Source: Pelagicoccus mobilis
Lineage (GTDB): Bacteria; Verrucomicrobiota; Verrucomicrobiia; Opitutales; Opitutaceae
Direction: 5' to 3'
Length of the DNA: 64,000 nt
Assembly: GCF_016595505.1 (NCBI RefSeq)
Contig: NZ_JAENIL010000035.1
Span: 1 to 64,000, forward strand
Within the stretch, counting starts at the first letter, position 1. Each line of letters opens with the position of its first letter. Shown piece after piece: positions 1 through 9,358 of this stretch. Under the pieces are notes generated by a model, which saw only the letters and a program-made list of their open reading frames with translations, searched no databases and was not told the DNA's origin. Made by a program: the position numbers and the translations under genes.

Positions 1-30
1 GCACCGCGCTACGTTTTGCTAGCGGCATGA
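1..30 (+). CDS. C-terminal end of the upstream gene (partial), probably the partner ABC ATPase
   Basis: Frame 1 is open from the window edge and ends in TGA at 28-30, leaving only nine C-terminal residues (APRYVLLAA). The stop overlaps the ATG of the next gene as ATGA, which suggests translational coupling. Because the next gene is an OppF/DppF-type ATPase, this is probably the end of the OppD/DppD partner, but nine residues cannot show that. Confidence 0.5.
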   Translation, partial: APRYVLLAA

Positions 31-1031
31 GCGAAAATATTTTAGACGTCAAAGACCTGAAGGTCCATTTTCCGCTGCGTAGCGGACTGTTCTCGAGAAC
101 GGTCAAGCATTGTAAGGCGGTCGATGGTGTGAGCCTCTTTTTGAAAAAGGGTGAGACCTTTGGTTTGGTGGGAGAGTCGGGATGCGGCAAGTCGACGCTT
201 GGCAAGACCATCTGTCGCCTGATTGAGCCGACTGCGGGCGATATCGTCTTTCAAGGACAGAACGTCGCTCACTATGGACGCAAGCAGATGCGCCCCATTC
301 GCCGTGATGTGCAAATGGTTTTTCAGGATCCGGCGGAGTCGTTGAACGCTCGCCATACGGTGCGTGAAATTCTGGAGGAGCCGTTTATTATCCACGGTAT
401 CGGCGACGCGAATACGCGCCTCAAGAAGGTGCACTCTCTGCTCGACAGAGTCGGACTGGGAAAAAGGGCAGCGGAAAAGTACTCGTTCGAGTTTTCCGGT
501 GGTCAACGCCAGCGCATCGGTATCGCTCGAGCGATCGCTTTGGAGCCGAAGCTCATCATTTGCGACGAGCCGGTATCCGCTCTGGACGTGTCGGTACAAA
601 GTCAGATCCTTAACTTGCTCATCGAGCTGCAGGAGGAGATGGGATTAACCTATCTCTTCATCGCGCATGATCTTGCGGTTGTGAAGGTGATCTCGGACCG
701 CATCGGAGTTATGTATCTTGGGAAGATGGTTGAGGTTGCGGACGGCCAGGAGCTCTTCGCGAATCCGATGCACGAATACACCAAGGCGCTTATTTCAGCG
801 ATCCCGGTACCCGATCCTCGAGCTCAGAAAGATCGAGTGGTCCTCCGTGGCGATGTTCCTTCCCCGATCGAACCGCCTCCCGGTTGCGCGTTTGCTCGCC
901 GTAGCCCGATTGAAGTGAGCGAAGAAGTGGCGTCCCAGCCGGGCGAGTTCATGGAGGTCAAGCCCGGGCACTGGGTCGAGATGCATCCGGCGACGGTTGC
1001 CAATTATGACTCCTACATGGTGAAGGGGTAA
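27..1031 (+). CDS. Oligopeptide/dipeptide ABC transporter ATP-binding protein (OppF/DppF type)
   Basis: This is the ATPase that powers peptide import at the inner membrane, one of the two nucleotide-binding subunits of an Opp/Dpp importer. Visible motifs are Walker [10 protein letters not shown] (residues 49-57), the Q-loop in QMVFQDP (about 96-102), the signature FSGGQ (156-160) and Walker B LIICDEP (176-182). A C-terminal oligo_HPY-like tail follows from about residue 255. At 334 residues the length is normal for OppF. The ATG overlaps the stop of the preceding gene (ATGA), so it is the distal gene of an operon whose permeases and binding protein lie left of the window. The substrate cannot be told from this subunit; nickel or glutathione importers share the fold. 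Confidence 0.9.
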   Translation: MSENILDVKDLKVHFPLRSGLFSRTVKHCKAVDGVSLFLKKGETFGLVGESGCGKSTLGKTICRLIEPTAGDIVFQGQNVAHYGRKQMRPIRRDVQMVFQDPAESLNARHTVREILEEPFIIHGIGDANTRLKKVHSLLDRVGLGKRAAEKYSFEFSGGQRQRIGIARAIALEPKLIICDEPVSALDVSVQSQILNLLIELQEEMGLTYLFIAHDLAVVKVISDRIGVMYLGKMVEVADGQELFANPMHEYTKALISAIPVPDPRAQKDRVVLRGDVPSPIEPPPGCAFARRSPIEVSEEVASQPGEFMEVKPGHWVEMHPATVANYDSYMVKG

Positions 1032-1128
1032 ATTTGCCCGCAACCTGCTTGTTATTTTAGACGTATATTTGTGCAGACGACGTTTGCTAGGACGTTGTCG
1101 GCTATTCTTTTCCAACCTAATCCCCTAA

Positions 1129-4032
1129 ATGACTATGAAAGCAAAACACGCCTTGCTATCGCTTCTTCTTGTGCCCTTTGCCTCTTTGCAGGCTGGCTAC
1201 AAACTCGTTCAAGCCCCGTTGCCCGAGGATCTCATGCAGGTCCATATCTATGAGCTGGACAATGGCCTGACGGTCTATCTGACGGAGAATGACGAGACGC
1301 CTACTTTCCGTTCGGAAATCACGGTACGTGCGGGCTCGAAGGACGATCCGGAAGATGCGACTGGTCTTGCTCATTACCTCGAGCACTTGCTCTTCAAGGG
1401 CAATCACGAGATGGGTACCTCGGATTGGGAAAAGGAGAAGGTGCATATCGATCGGATCACCGAGCTGTACGAAGAGCATTTCGCGGAGGACGACTCGGAG
1501 AGGCGGGCTGAGATCTATGAGGAGATCAACAAGGAGTCGCAGCTCGCGGCGCAGTACGCGATCCCGGGCGAATTCGACACCCTGATTTCCGCGCTCGGTG
1601 GAAGTGGGATTAACGCGTACACCGCGCCGGACCGTACGGTCTATCTGGAGGAACTCCCGTCCAATCGCTTGGAGCAATGGGCAAAGATAGAGTCGGCTCG
1701 CTTCACGAATCCGGTGCTTCGTCTCTTCCAGCCAGAGTTGGAAATCGTCTACGAAGAGAAGAACCGTGCGATGGACAGCAAGGATCGTCTTATCCAAGAA
1801 GCGATCTTCGAGCTGCTCTATGGCGAGCACCCTTATGGTTCCCAAACGGCGCTCGGTTCGATTGAGCATTTAAAGCGTCCGTCGCTGAAGAAGATCCACG
1901 AGTTTTTCGAAGCTCACTATGTGGCTAACAATATGGCGATTGCTTTGGCGGGTGACTTCGAGGCAGAGGAAGCGATCGAGGTGATCGATAAGCACTTCTC
2001 GTCATGGAAATCTGGAGACGTCCCTGAATTTACCCGCCCGATGCCTGCTCCAATCACGGAGAAGAAGAGCACAACCATACATTATCCAGGACAGGAAAAT
2101 GTAATTATCGGATTCGATACCGCACCTACTAAGCACGAAGACGAGCCTGCTCTTAAGCTGCTCGACATGATCCTCGACAACGCGAGCGCGGGATTGATCA
2201 ATCTCAATCTTAACCAACAACAGCGTGTGGCCCAGGCCGGTTCGTTCCCCTACATCCGCAATGACGCGGGAAGCCAGTTCCTCTACGGCGCTCCCAAGGA
2301 AGGGCAAACGCTCGAGGAAGTTGAGGCCTTGCTTCTAGAGCAGCTCGACTTGATTAAGAAGGGTGAGTTCGAAGACTGGATTTTGCCTGCCATCGTGACT
2401 GACTTTAAGAAGAACGAGAAGCTCGCGCTTGAAACCAACGCGGGTCGCTTGCGTCTCATCAGCACTTCCTATGGCGAGAAGAAGGCATGGCCGGACGTGG
2501 TGGGCGAAATCGCTCGCATGGAAGCGGTCACCAAGGACGACTTGATCGCGATCGCGAATAAGTACTTCTCCAAGCCGTATGTGGTAGCGTATCGGAAAGA
2601 TGGAGACTATACTCCACCGACTGTTCCAAAGCCTGTTTTTGACCCGATCGATATCGACCGCAGCAAACAGTCCGAATTTGCTGCTAGTGTTCTGGCAATC
2701 GAATCGGAGCTGATCGAGCCGGATTTCCTGGAGAAAGGCGAGGACTATCAGGTGATGAAGCTGGGCAAGGGAGTGCGTCTCTTCTACGTGCAGAATCCTG
2801 CGAACGACCTTTTTGCGCTTTCCAAGGTTTACGAGATGGGCAGCCGCGAGATGCGCGAGCTGCCGATGGCGGCGGAGCTGCTTGATAAGTCTGGTACCAG
2901 CAAACGCGCTCCGGCGGAGCTTAAGAAGGCATGGTACGCGCTTGGGGCTGACTTCAATTTCGCGATTGGGGACCACAATACGACCTTGAATGTCAGTGGT
3001 CTCGAAGAGAACTTCGACGAGACGCTTGAGCTTTTCCAAGAAGTGCTGACGGACTCGCAAGGTGACGCGAAGGTGCTTGAAGAGCTGGTCGCAATTCAGC
3101 TCAAGAAGAAGGCCGACGCGATGAAGGAACCGAGCATGATTTTCAATGCTCTCCGCAACTACACACGTTTCGGCGAGGATTCGCCGTTTTTGACAGCTCT
3201 CTCCACAGACGAAATCAAGGCGCTGACTGTGGATGACTTGATCGGAAAAGCGAATCAGCTTTCCGGATACGAGCATGATTACCTCTATGTTGGAAAGATG
3301 CCGATCAAGGAAGTTGCCAAAAAGTTGAAGAAGCTTTCCAGGACTAAGATGGCTTTGAAACCTGCGCCTTCACGCGTGCTTCCGAAGCTGATCCAGCGTG
3401 AAGCGAATGAGATTGTGTACGTCGACTACGAAACGGCTCAGTCCCAAATCCGCATCGAATTCCCGGGTGGTTTGTACGACGAGTCGAAGCTGCCTTCCAT
3501 CGAGACGTTCAACGAGTATTTCTACGGCGGCATGGCTGGTATCGTGTTCCAGGAAATGCGTGAAGCGCGGGCGCTGGCCTATTCCGTATGGGCGCACTAC
3601 TTGGTTTCAAGTTTCGCAGACGGAGAAAACCTGGTGATGGGCTTTATCGGAACGCAGGCGGATAAGACGGTAGACTCGCTGGCGGCGTATTTGGATCTTT
3701 GGGATAACATGCCTAACTCTTCGGATCGTTTTGCGATCATTCAGGGGTCTTTGGACAATCAATACCGCGTTTCCAAGATCGGGTTCCGCAAGGTGCTCGG
3801 TTCCGTGAAGGCGTGGGAGCGATTGGGAATTCAGGGAGATCCGCGGGAGGAGCGCTATGAGGAAATCATGGATGGAGACCTTGAGTCTCTCTTCTCGTTC
3901 TACGAGTCCGAAATCCAGGGGCAACCGAAGATGATTTCGATCCTCGGCCCGTCAGCTGCAATCGATATGGACCAACTCAAGCAGCATGGTGAGCTGACAC
4001 AGGTTGAGATCAGCGATATCTTTGTGGATTGA
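1129..4032 (+). CDS. Secreted M16 (pitrilysin/insulinase) zinc metallopeptidase
   Basis: The 967-residue protein has a cleavable signal peptide (first ~22 residues, ending LQAG) and so acts outside the cytoplasm. The M16 zinc motif HxxEH is present as HYLEH at residues 82-86, and the distal Glu ligand is probably in VYEEKNR. The length corresponds to the four-domain pitrilysin class: an active N-terminal half and a degenerate C-terminal half. The family degrades peptides inside a closed chamber, so with the upstream peptide importer a role in peptide scavenging is plausible. Between HxxEH and the distal Glu there is an acidic, Lys/Glu-rich insertion (about 95-150). An alternative ATG lies two codons downstream. 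A structured terminator follows the stop. Confidence 0.92.
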   Translation: MTMKAKHALLSLLLVPFASLQAGYKLVQAPLPEDLMQVHIYELDNGLTVYLTENDETPTFRSEITVRAGSKDDPEDATGLAHYLEHLLFKGNHEMGTSDWEKEKVHIDRITELYEEHFAEDDSERRAEIYEEINKESQLAAQYAIPGEFDTLISALGGSGINAYTAPDRTVYLEELPSNRLEQWAKIESARFTNPVLRLFQPELEIVYEEKNRAMDSKDRLIQEAIFELLYGEHPYGSQTALGSIEHLKRPSLKKIHEFFEAHYVANNMAIALAGDFEAEEAIEVIDKHFSSWKSGDVPEFTRPMPAPITEKKSTTIHYPGQENVIIGFDTAPTKHEDEPALKLLDMILDNASAGLINLNLNQQQRVAQAGSFPYIRNDAGSQFLYGAPKEGQTLEEVEALLLEQLDLIKKGEFEDWILPAIVTDFKKNEKLALETNAGRLRLISTSYGEKKAWPDVVGEIARMEAVTKDDLIAIANKYFSKPYVVAYRKDGDYTPPTVPKPVFDPIDIDRSKQSEFAASVLAIESELIEPDFLEKGEDYQVMKLGKGVRLFYVQNPANDLFALSKVYEMGSREMRELPMAAELLDKSGTSKRAPAELKKAWYALGADFNFAIGDHNTTLNVSGLEENFDETLELFQEVLTDSQGDAKVLEELVAIQLKKKADAMKEPSMIFNALRNYTRFGEDSPFLTALSTDEIKALTVDDLIGKANQLSGYEHDYLYVGKMPIKEVAKKLKKLSRTKMALKPAPSRVLPKLIQREANEIVYVDYETAQSQIRIEFPGGLYDESKLPSIETFNEYFYGGMAGIVFQEMREARALAYSVWAHYLVSSFADGENLVMGFIGTQADKTVDSLAAYLDLWDNMPNSSDRFAIIQGSLDNQYRVSKIGFRKVLGSVKAWERLGIQGDPREERYEEIMDGDLESLFSFYESEIQGQPKMISILGPSAAIDMDQLKQHGELTQVEISDIFVD

Positions 4033-4055
4033 TTTTCGGTCTGTACCCAAGACGA

Positions 4056-4127
4056 CCTCCTATCGAACATGGGAGTGCGTCTTGAGGTGGCTGTTCAACG
4101 CCCAGTCCCGATAGGAGGATTGTTTTT
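4056..4127 (+). terminator. Two-tier stem-loop terminator after the M16 gene
   Basis: CCTCCTATCG at 4056-4065 is perfectly complementary to CGATAGGAGG at 4109-4118, and TTGTTTTTT follows. The 43-nt loop can form inner stems (TGGG with CCCA, GCGT with ACGC, TTGA with TCAA). This is larger than a simple intrinsic terminator and could be a small structured RNA. An upstream ATG at 4069, in frame with the next gene, lies inside the hairpin and is unlikely to be used. Confidence 0.65.
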
Positions 4128-4167
4128 TATTGTAGGGCGCCGCGTTGAGCTGCCATGTCTATTGCGA

Positions 4168-4542
4168 ATGAAACTCCCACAATACGACTGGCCAGAACTG
4201 GAACGCGTTGCGAACGACGTGATCGAGGCATGCCTGAAGGACTTGCCTGAGGAGATTAGAGGAGAGGCTGAGAAAGTCCCTTGCTTGTGCCGGCGTTATC
4301 ACCCGAACGCTCCTCACATCGATCCTGAAGCGATGTATATGCTGGGTGAATACGTGGCTTATGGCGATGGGACTGGCGGGGTGGACGAGAGCGGTACGAT
4401 CGCTATCTACTTGGGAGCGATCGCGTGGTATTGCGAGGACGAGGGGCTGGATTTCGAGGACGAGATTCACAAGACCTTTCTCCACGAGCTTGGCCATCAT
4501 TTCGGTTGGGACGAAGAAGAAGTCGAGAAGAGAGGGCTGTAA
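4168..4542 (+). CDS. Small metallopeptidase of the Zincin_1 family (PF06262-like)
   Basis: The 124-residue cytoplasmic protein ends in a zincin motif, HELGHHFGWDEEE (HELGHH at residues 106-111), typical of the short possible-metallopeptidase family whose substrate is unknown. The two His and the Glu match the usual zinc ligands and catalytic base. I place the start at ATG 4168 (MKLPQYDWPEL). The longer in-frame ATG at 4069 lies inside the preceding terminator hairpin and would add 33 residues unlike the family. No signal peptide or membrane segment is visible. The next gene is convergent, with only 23 bp between stops. Confidence 0.82.
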   Translation: MKLPQYDWPELERVANDVIEACLKDLPEEIRGEAEKVPCLCRRYHPNAPHIDPEAMYMLGEYVAYGDGTGGVDESGTIAIYLGAIAWYCEDEGLDFEDEIHKTFLHELGHHFGWDEEEVEKRGL

Positions 4543-4565
4543 TTTCCCGCGTCGAATGGCGTGAT

Positions 4566-5381
4566 CTATTGCTGTGTCTTTTTAAAGGGTAGCTTATCTA
4601 GGATCGCTCTTAGCCTCCGTTCGTGTTGCTTCTCGTTGATGTCGTCGCTAGCGAGTTGGCCTTCAAGGTCCTGAATCTGTTGGTGAGCTTCCTCGGGTGT
4701 GAGCATCTTCTTTTTTTCCGTCTGGCAGCCTTGGGAGGTGTAGATCGCCAGCAACTCTATGACTCGCTGCTCAGCAGCGGATCGAGCTTTTTCGTTACGC
4801 TCCAATTGCGCTTGGTAGTATCCGGGACCTGCGGGAATGCCTAGGGACCAGGATAGCATGGAAAGCCCTGCCGAGGCGCCCATCGATGCGATTTCTGCGT
4901 TGATGGATCGACGTAGCACGTTTGCATGAAGGATCTCCCGCTGAAGATCGGTGCAGTTCATGAAGGCGTCCTCTTCTTTGCTTTTTTCAAGGATGGGAAA
5001 AAGGCTCCAAACTTGTTCGCCGGTCTGAACTTTCGACTCTAGGAATACGATGTCGTCGAAGTGTATCCAAATCTTCCTATCGCTCCAAACGCTCTTTTTG
5101 AGAAGGAAGGAGTCCTCTTTGAACTCTAGGATTTTCATCTGGCTTCTGCGATAGCCGTCAGCGGTGAGTATTCGTACCTTGTCCCCTACTTTAAGTTGCT
5201 TGGCTTGTGGGTTGAGGATGCTGTTGAGCTTGCGTTCGGATTCTCCGAGGGATGCTACGTCAGGAATGTCTACTGGGAGAACGCCGTAGGGAGGCGGAGA
5301 CGTTGAGCAAGAAGCTGCCAACAACAGAACGCCCAATAGGATGGGAGCGGAGTTAAGGAGCCGGGGCTTTGGTGTTCTCAT
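4566..5381 (-). CDS. Lipoprotein of unknown function
   Basis: The predicted 271-residue protein starts with a signal peptide ending in the lipobox LAASC, so the mature protein would be lipid-anchored. After a linker there is a small beta-rich segment (about residues 60-110, from LKVGDKVRILT onward) that resembles an SH3-like barrel, then a Glu/Lys/Gln-rich helical part. I do not recognise a named family. I prefer ATG 5381 over an in-frame TTG at 5390. The start lies inside the end of the preceding lipoprotein gene, a 29-bp overlap, so the two are probably co-translated and may work together in the envelope. Confidence 0.7.
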   Translation of the reverse strand: MRTPKPRLLNSAPILLGVLLLAASCSTSPPPYGVLPVDIPDVASLGESERKLNSILNPQAKQLKVGDKVRILTADGYRRSQMKILEFKEDSFLLKKSVWSDRKIWIHFDDIVFLESKVQTGEQVWSLFPILEKSKEEDAFMNCTDLQREILHANVLRRSINAEIASMGASAGLSMLSWSLGIPAGPGYYQAQLERNEKARSAAEQRVIELLAIYTSQGCQTEKKKMLTPEEAHQQIQDLEGQLASDDINEKQHERRLRAILDKLPFKKTQQ

Positions 5382-6171
5382 TGTTCTCAACTTTTTCAGG
5401 CTTCAAATGGAGGCTCCCAAGCGGAGTCTCGGTCAGCTTAAGATTTAGCTGTGTATCCGATTTATCTGACGCGATTGCGAAGCTCAGGTTTTGAGGTCCG
5501 GGTGTTTGGGGAAAGAAAAGGCAACCGGCGACCATCTCGCCCGGTCGTATGGTAGCTGGAAGAACGAGGGAACGTCGTGTGAATTCGGCCTGTATTTCCC
5601 TTCGGTTGATATAGTTCGCTCCTTGGACCGATACCACTCCCACGGCCGCAAGGTAAGGGATCATGGGGCTGAATGCTGCGTCGATTAGGGCTCCTTCGAG
5701 GGAGCTGGTTGCTCCCGCTGCGATGGCGTCGGCGAGCAATACGGTTCCCATGCCTCCTATCGCTAAACTTAGACCCTGTTCGCCGTAGTGTTTCCAGTTT
5801 TCGGAACTTCGTTTTTCTAGTTCCCAAGGATCGTTTCCCGGCTCGATCTTGCCTCCCAAGTGATCGGTAAGAACCGGCTGATTGAGAGTGATGGCCTCTG
5901 ATCGATTGTTTGTGATGCTAAGAACGTATTCATCCCAAAGGGCCCGCTTCTTCCAAGATCCGGGAGCGTCCGTTACGATGACAGCGTGGAGGTTGACGGT
6001 TACGGACTCGCTTTGGGTTTTTAGCGCGAAAATGATCGGAGAGGAAAGGGAGTCGACCTTTTCGTACTTGGTCGCGGTGGTGCACGCTGCGAGGCATAGG
6101 ACCGTACATACCGGGAGGAGACCTGCCAGTATCCTAGAAATGAGCGAACAGAAATGACCCTTCTTTAACAT
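5353..6171 (-). CDS. Lipoprotein of unknown function
   Basis: The 272-residue product has a signal peptide and the lipobox CLAAC near residues 26-30. Glycine/alanine-rich hydrophobic stretches at about 130-160 and 165-180 could be short membrane or hairpin segments. The rest looks beta-rich, with an Ig-like flavour in the first third (VTVNLHAVIV, YVLSITNNRSEAITL). No family name can be assigned. Its 3' end overlaps the next lipoprotein gene, making a two-gene unit. A perfect hairpin covers its start codon. No transporter or enzyme gene nearby suggests a role. Confidence 0.7.
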   Translation of the reverse strand: MLKKGHFCSLISRILAGLLPVCTVLCLAACTTATKYEKVDSLSSPIIFALKTQSESVTVNLHAVIVTDAPGSWKKRALWDEYVLSITNNRSEAITLNQPVLTDHLGGKIEPGNDPWELEKRSSENWKHYGEQGLSLAIGGMGTVLLADAIAAGATSSLEGALIDAAFSPMIPYLAAVGVVSVQGANYINRREIQAEFTRRSLVLPATIRPGEMVAGCLFFPQTPGPQNLSFAIASDKSDTQLNLKLTETPLGSLHLKPEKVENNENTKAPAP

Positions 6172-6185
6172 CAGCGTTGCTGATG
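6169..6185 (-). promoter_or_regulatory. Hairpin overlapping the lipoprotein start codon
   Basis: CATCAGC (6169-6175) and GCTGATG (6179-6185) form a perfect 7-bp inverted repeat with a 3-nt loop. Its left arm contains the ATG of the 5353-6171 gene. In the mRNA this would hide the start codon, so it could damp translation. This is inferred from complementarity only. Confidence 0.35.
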
Positions 6186-6328
6186 CTCGACCTGTTGTGA
6201 AAGTGGACGCCGAGCGCTAAACGATAGCGGTTCTAGGCGATTTTCGCGAAATGGCAGGCGAAGTATTGGGAATGCTAATTAGAGTATAAGCTAATCGAAT
6301 ATCATTCCTGTGATGAGCGGCTCTCTTG

Positions 6329-7201
6329 CTATCTCGCCATGTAGTCCTCGAACACATAAGCGAGCCCGCGGCTGTAGGTTGGGAATTTGACGCCACCATG
6401 TTTGTATTCGTCAAACATTACATATTCAAAGCTAAGGTCCTGATAACGTCGGCCTTTGAGGAGGTCTGCGAAAGCGTTCGCTTCCGGGATCCAGTTTGAG
6501 TTTTTCTCTTCGCCGCCGACAGACATGAAAAGGCGAGTGGGGAGATTGCGGGCGGCGGTTTCTGAAAAGAGCAACTTACGATCGCCGATATAGAACTGGT
6601 TTTCCTTTCTGAAGATCTCTCGGTTGTCGAAGGAGACGGCGGGGGTGCTTGCTACAAGGCCCTGGAAAAGGTCGGGGCGGTCGAACATGGCGTACAGGGT
6701 GAAGAGCCCGCCATAGGAGCTTCCGGCCAAGACTCTGAAACTGTCGTCAACGCGGTATTCGTTTTCGGTCCAGGGGATGAGCTCCTTCTCGATAAAGGAG
6801 AGGAAGGCTTTCGCATCGCCTGTATTTGGATCGTAAGGACTGAGCGATGGCGTGTAGTCAATTTGGCGAAGCTTGCCGTACTCAGGGTTTGCTCCCGGGT
6901 AGCCGATGCCGATAACGATGGCTTCGGGGACATATTGGTCGTACTCGAGCGTTCCGAGCATGTTGGTGAGGCTGACGAAGTCCCAGTAGGGATCGAGAGA
7001 GTAGATCACGGGGTAGCGTTTCTCAGGCGCGCTATCGTAGCTTGCTGGCAAATGGATGTAGAGGAGGTAGTCCTGATTGCGGGTGAGCTCGGTACTCATT
7101 GGATACAGCTTCGCGGTGTATCCAACGTAGGTCTCGAATTTGTCTGCTTGTAGGATTAGCGTGCTGGCGAGGAAAGTGAATAGGATGAAGGTGTATTTCA
7201 T
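6329..7201 (-). CDS. Secreted alpha/beta-hydrolase, putative esterase (PF00756 type)
   Basis: The 290-residue protein has a signal peptide (about residues 1-18) and the overall pattern of the putative-esterase family, which includes feruloyl, acetyl-xylan and siderophore esterases. The nucleophile elbow is GSSYGG (residues 160-165, Ser162). The catalytic His is probably in EYKHGG near the C-terminus, and the acid would be the Glu/Asp just before it. Length and order fit the family. The gene is divergent from a DUF1080 protein gene with 133 bp between starts, so both may serve carbohydrate-ester breakdown, but the substrate is not evident. Confidence 0.8.
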   Translation of the reverse strand: MKYTFILFTFLASTLILQADKFETYVGYTAKLYPMSTELTRNQDYLLYIHLPASYDSAPEKRYPVIYSLDPYWDFVSLTNMLGTLEYDQYVPEAIVIGIGYPGANPEYGKLRQIDYTPSLSPYDPNTGDAKAFLSFIEKELIPWTENEYRVDDSFRVLAGSSYGGLFTLYAMFDRPDLFQGLVASTPAVSFDNREIFRKENQFYIGDRKLLFSETAARNLPTRLFMSVGGEEKNSNWIPEANAFADLLKGRRYQDLSFEYVMFDEYKHGGVKFPTYSRGLAYVFEDYMAR

Positions 7202-7334
7202 ATCGGTTCGGAGTAGAACACCATGGCGAAGCGATCTACGTCAGTTTTATAGAGCTTAGGCGATGGAGTAATAATTCGCATTATAGATTGTGAATCCGCT
7301 TGGGTAAAAATGGGCCCTGATTAGTTTTAGCGAG

Positions 7335-8060
7335 ATGAAGCCTCATTTGATTGCTCTCTGCGTGCTACGTTTTTGCCCGGCTCTTATGGCTGGTGACTGG
7401 TTGGAGCTTTTCGATGGCGAATCGCTAGCGGGCTGGAGTGTGCAGTGTCAGTCCGAAGATAAGGGGAAGGGCTATTGGACGGCTCAGGAGGGTTATATCC
7501 AGTGCGATTCGATGGGGGACAAGGATCACGACTATGTTTGGTTGCAGTACGATCGCGAGTTTAGCGACTTCGAGCTAAGGTTGGAGTTTCGAGCTTTCAG
7601 GGAGTCGAAGGGAAATTCTGGGGTGCAATTCAGAAGCCGCTATGATCCGTCGCCAGATGCCCCGCGCGGAGGTTGGTTGGATGGGCCTCAGGCCGACATC
7701 CACCCGCATGGTCCCTTTCGTAATGGTCTTATCTACGATGAGACCCGCACTGAGAAACGCTGGATCTCCCCGAGTTTGCCAGACTGGAGAATCACTCCTG
7801 AGCAAGGAGCTCAAACGTATAAGTTCCATTTTTCGGACGAAGGGAATGGCTGGAACCAGATGGTGATTCGTTGCGAAGGAAATCGCGTGCAAACTTGGGT
7901 GAACGGGGTTCAGGTTCGGGACTGGGACGGCTCCGGTGTGCTCGATAGTGAGGGGCATCAGAGGCATCGAGTGGGACGGTCTGGTTTCATCGCGCTCCAG
8001 CTGCATTCGAAGGACGAGCTCAAGATTCACTTTCAGAATCTGAAGCTCAAAGAACTGTAA
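7335..8060 (+). CDS. DUF1080 (3-keto-disaccharide hydrolase-type) secreted protein
   Basis: The 241-residue product has a signal peptide ending near residue 19 (LMAGD), followed by the signature opening WLELFDGESLAGWSV of PF06439. The whole protein is one concanavalin-like beta-sandwich, with the typical motifs EFRAFRESKGNSGVQFR and the closing block GFIALQLHSKDELKIHFQN. Members bind or hydrolyse sugars and are abundant in Planctomycetes and Verrucomicrobia. The Arg/Glu pattern of the family is present, but catalysis cannot be inferred from sequence alone. It is monocistronic, between a divergent esterase and an acyltransferase 60 bp downstream. Confidence 0.85.
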   Translation: MKPHLIALCVLRFCPALMAGDWLELFDGESLAGWSVQCQSEDKGKGYWTAQEGYIQCDSMGDKDHDYVWLQYDREFSDFELRLEFRAFRESKGNSGVQFRSRYDPSPDAPRGGWLDGPQADIHPHGPFRNGLIYDETRTEKRWISPSLPDWRITPEQGAQTYKFHFSDEGNGWNQMVIRCEGNRVQTWVNGVQVRDWDGSGVLDSEGHQRHRVGRSGFIALQLHSKDELKIHFQNLKLKEL

Positions 8061-8120
8061 TTGGCGGTCGGATACTCAGGTGGCGCTTGACTTGCCTAGT
8101 TTATCTAGGAGAGTGGTCGC

Positions 8121-9341
8121 GTGCCTCTTGAACTACTCCATCTCCTTGTCGCAGCAGTTACCCTGTTGTGTTGTCTGTTAACGGCGACCTTGTTTGCCCG
8201 CTTGCCTGCGTTTAAGGAGGTGGTTGAGCGGAAGGGCCGGTTCGGATCTCTTGATGGGCTCAGAGGTTACCTCGCTTTGGGGGTGTGTATCCATCATTTC
8301 ATGCTGACTTGGTACCTGAAATCGGAAGGGATGTGGGGTAAGGCGGGGAATCCGTTTATAAACAATGCCGGGAAGATCGGGGTGGCCTTGTTCTTCATGA
8401 TCAGCGGGTTTCTCTTTATCCGAAAGGTGGCATTTAGCGATCAGCCAATAGACTGGGCGAAGCTTTATCGGGGGCGTTTCTTCCGGATCGTGCCGTTGTA
8501 TTTTTTCGCGGTTTTGATCGTATTTGTAATAGCGGGTTTCAAGGCGAGTGATTCGATCGCGGCAGATCCAGCGAGAGCGTTCGTGCAGGCCATGCGTTGG
8601 TTGTGTTTCACCTCTGGCCCGATCGGAGACTATTGGCAGGCCTTGCTTATCATTTGCGGAGTGGAGTGGACCTTGCGGTACGAGTGGCTGTTCTATTTCT
8701 CTCTACCGATCTTGCAGATTTGGATGAGGCTAGGGCGCGTTGCGAATCTCGTGTTGATCGGACTTTGTGTGTTGCTCTTCTTTTTCCCGAAAACGCTGGT
8801 TGTGTTCACTGATCTGCATGCCTGGGAGCTTTTCGAGCTGAATTTCACTCGAGAAAAATTCTGGGAGATTTTTGTTTCTTTTATGCATACCCAGTACCTG
8901 CTCATGTTCATGGTGGGAGGTATCGCGGCCTGGTTGCAATCGAGGAGTAATGTAGTTTCAGGATGGTTACAGACGTTCCCGGGGATGGGACTTGGGACCG
9001 CTGCTCTCGTGGGGTCTTGGTTTTATCCGAATACGGAAGATTTCTGGCACATGATGATGGTGTCGCTCTTTTTTCTGACCGCGGTTCATGGGAATCAGCT
9101 CTTTGGCTTGCTCAAGCTGAAGGGTTCCTTGGTGATGGGAGAGATCAGCTATAGCATCTATTTGATGCACGGGATCGTTATCTTTCTGGCATTCTCTACT
9201 GCCTGGTCGCCTGGGAAGGAGTGGACTGAGGAACAGTTTGTCTGGTTGATGCCAGTGATCGGTGTCGCGGTGGTTGTCGTCTCTGCGGCGACCTTCCTCG
9301 GAATCGAGCGGGTTGGGATGAGGATCGGTCGGCGTTCTTAA
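8121..9341 (+). CDS. Membrane acyltransferase, OafA/YrhL (acyltransferase 3) family
   Basis: The 406-residue polytopic membrane protein has about ten hydrophobic segments. The family signature lies near residues 45-60: LDGLRGYLALGVCIHHF, with Arg followed ten residues later by the catalytic His. A second conserved block, YSIYLMHGIVIF, is near residue 345. The family O-acetylates surface polysaccharides or other glycans at the inner membrane. The start is GTG 8121; no ATG lies upstream in frame. It ends next to a small hairpin shared with the convergent cupin gene, so it is probably a single-gene transcript. Confidence 0.85.
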   Translation: MPLELLHLLVAAVTLLCCLLTATLFARLPAFKEVVERKGRFGSLDGLRGYLALGVCIHHFMLTWYLKSEGMWGKAGNPFINNAGKIGVALFFMISGFLFIRKVAFSDQPIDWAKLYRGRFFRIVPLYFFAVLIVFVIAGFKASDSIAADPARAFVQAMRWLCFTSGPIGDYWQALLIICGVEWTLRYEWLFYFSLPILQIWMRLGRVANLVLIGLCVLLFFFPKTLVVFTDLHAWELFELNFTREKFWEIFVSFMHTQYLLMFMVGGIAAWLQSRSNVVSGWLQTFPGMGLGTAALVGSWFYPNTEDFWHMMMVSLFFLTAVHGNQLFGLLKLKGSLVMGEISYSIYLMHGIVIFLAFSTAWSPGKEWTEEQFVWLMPVIGVAVVVVSAATFLGIERVGMRIGRRS

Positions 9342-9358
9342 ACGCGGGGCTGCGCGTT
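9341..9358. terminator. Small hairpin between convergent genes
   Basis: AACGCG (9341-9346) pairs with CGCGTT (9353-9358) around a 6-nt loop, exactly between two converging stop codons. There is no T-run, so termination here is a guess from position. Confidence 0.3.

Noticed and set aside
2335-3276. Minus-strand open frame inside the M16 gene
   Set aside because: No family features, and it is antisense to the conserved peptidase.
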